64,000 nt of DNA, from the NCBI GenBank assembly GCA_030430165.1, contig JAUIGL010000005.1, forward strand, positions 104,001 to 168,000, read 5' to 3'. The position numbers were made by a program, and so were the translations under genes. Under the pieces are notes generated by a model. The model was not told the origin of the DNA. It worked only from the letters and a program-made list of their open reading frames with translations, and ran no database searches. Every line of letters starts with the position of its first letter. Within the stretch, counting starts at the first letter, position 1. The DNA comes from a bacterium (GTDB lineage: Bacteria > Desulfobacterota > Binatia > HRBIN30 > CADEER01). Of the stretch, positions 63,138 to 64,000 are shown piece after piece.

Positions 63138-63394
63138 AGGAAGCTCACCAACCGGCTGGCAGGTGATGGAGCTTTCGACACAAATCCATTGAATGCGGCT
63201 CTATACACTGCCCCTGGGAGAGGATCCACAGTCGCGTCATCGCCCCCGAGAACCGATATTCAGGGTTTGCGAATTCTGCATGGCAGGCTCAATCAACACT
63301 CAGGTAGGTTCCTGAATTCCAACGCAACTCCGTTGGACGCAACCCCGTGCACTATTCATTTGGAACGGATCCACCATCGCAGTCGCGCCCGAGA
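63112..63394. repeat. Imperfect tandem duplication of the araC upstream region (about 144 bp)
   Basis: 63112-63137 and 63256-63281 are nearly identical (atattcag..tttgcgaattctgcat, 24 of 26 bases), and the ggatccac..tcgc block at 63222 recurs at 63367. The spacing of 144-145 nt is the same for both. Copy A holds the start codon of araC; copy B keeps a relic of it (cat at 63279-63281). Whatever regulatory sites lie here are therefore present twice. Confidence 0.7.
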
Positions 63395-63408
63395 GGAGAG
63401 AGTTACTT

Positions 63409-64000
63409 ATGACACGGCTGGCTCATACAGGCGAAGGCGTCTTACGCTTTGGGCGGGAGATTGGGCTCTGGGTTGCCTCTGTCGCGACCGGTCGCGGGAC
63501 CCGTCGGACTGACCGGATCAATTCAACTTCGGCGCCCTCGGCCGGCGGCCGCAACGAGTCGTTGGCGCGTTTGCCTTGGCTAGGAGCAGTAGGCGCGTGG
63601 TTTCGAGTAGTCTTGGTGGCGTTGGTTGCACTGAGTTCCTTCTCCATGGTTGCTCGCGCGCAGTCAGCGGGCGCCAGCTCTGCACCGGCCGCATCTGAGC
63701 ACGGGGATGCCGGAGAGATTGGAGCAAAGCTCTCGAACCCGGTCTCCGATGTGTGGGCGCTGTTCACCGAGTTCGACCTCTACTTTTCCGGTGGCGACGT
63801 AAACTCGGGTGACGACGAGGTGGGCGGGCGGATGGTCTTTCAACCCGTGTTGCCCTTTCCCCTGTTCGGCAGCGGAGACAAAGAGTGGAAGCTCATCACC
63901 CGGCCCACCATTCCCATTGTCTTCAGCCAGCCGGTTCCCAAAGGCTCCGACGACTTCGCCCACAAGGGCGGCATAGCCGACATTCAGTTGCCAATGCTCA
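63409..64000 (+). CDS. Exported barrel-like protein (3' partial)
   Basis: An open frame runs from the ATG at 63409 (AGGAGAG about 10 bases upstream) beyond the window end; at least 197 residues are visible. The N-terminus is long, with a hydrophobic signal segment at about 68-84 (VVLVALVALSSFSMVARAQS). Mature residues include FTEFDLYFSGGDVNS, VFQPVLPFPL and LITRPTIPIVFSQP, a pattern like outer-membrane porins or transporter-like barrels. An ATG at 63646 is internal. It diverges from araC and may be regulated by it. Confidence 0.65.
   Translation, partial: MTRLAHTGEGVLRFGREIGLWVASVATGRGTRRTDRINSTSAPSAGGRNESLARLPWLGAVGAWFRVVLVALVALSSFSMVARAQSAGASSAPAASEHGDAGEIGAKLSNPVSDVWALFTEFDLYFSGGDVNSGDDEVGGRMVFQPVLPFPLFGSGDKEWKLITRPTIPIVFSQPVPKGSDDFAHKGGIADIQLPML

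Overview
The window is GC-rich DNA from a diderm bacterium: LptE, MurJ, several lipoproteins with lipoboxes and outer-membrane barrel-like proteins are present. The gene order (rimP-nusA-rnpM-infB-DUF503-rbfA-truB-rpsO-pnp-M16 protease-dut, then purSQLF, nrdR, rib genes, nusB, leuS-lptE) and the families present (FG-GAP and PQQ-like surface lipoproteins with Cys-rich inserts, a Pro/Thr-rich linker protein, sulfatases, a selenocysteine-type thioredoxin) suggest an uncultivated lineage of the former Deltaproteobacteria or a relative (Myxococcota, Desulfobacterota or Binatota grade). The sequence alone does not settle this. No rRNA, tRNA, CRISPR array, insertion sequence or prophage was seen.

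Layout. 1-18.2 kb: end of rplI; an FG-GAP protein; a split-barrel oxidoreductase; a Mg transporter (MgtE) coupled to a soluble MgtE-like partner; a MscS-like protein; a DksA-type zinc finger; two tandem sulfatase-family genes; an operon of two paralogous diiron proteins plus a zinc ribbon; fumC; then a leftward operon comF - methyltransferase - two propeller lipoproteins. 18.3-39.1 kb: the housekeeping core, with greA, the nusA-infB-pnp operon, purine synthesis (purS, purQ, purL, purF), nrdR, ribD, ribBA, ribH and nusB. 39.1-55 kb: a Pro/Thr-linker secreted protein, leuS, lptE, a glycine-zipper protein, a DUF502 protein, a lipase-like lipoprotein, a DUF4105 protein, a large DUF748/AsmA-like protein, and a CMD-SDR-carotenoid oxygenase group. 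55-64 kb: thiolase, rpsT, a methyltransferase-TetR-thioredoxin operon, murJ, a decayed araC copy, two barrel-like proteins and an intact AraC regulator with a duplicated upstream region.

Two things stand out. First, the thioredoxin-like gene at 58488-58952 has an in-frame TGA exactly at the first Cys position of its WCxxC active site, with a correctly spaced SECIS-like hairpin behind it. It reads as an unannotated selenoprotein (W-Sec-P-N-C). Second, several operon junctions carry inverted elements built from heptanucleotide tandem repeats (GGGGCTA type at 38.5, 39.1 and 44.1 kb; GATTCCA type at 35.1 kb), each abutting a stop codon. They form long hairpins, and in some cases supply the stop codon or cover the start region of the next gene. 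An unrelated tandem array of four hairpins with a shared 9-nt spacer lies at 55.05-55.16 kb.

Promoter matches recur as TTGAC-like, 17 nt, TAnnnT-like, most clearly before the small gene/greA unit and before the Pro/Thr-linker gene. Many neighbouring genes overlap by ATGA or GTGA, so translational coupling is common.
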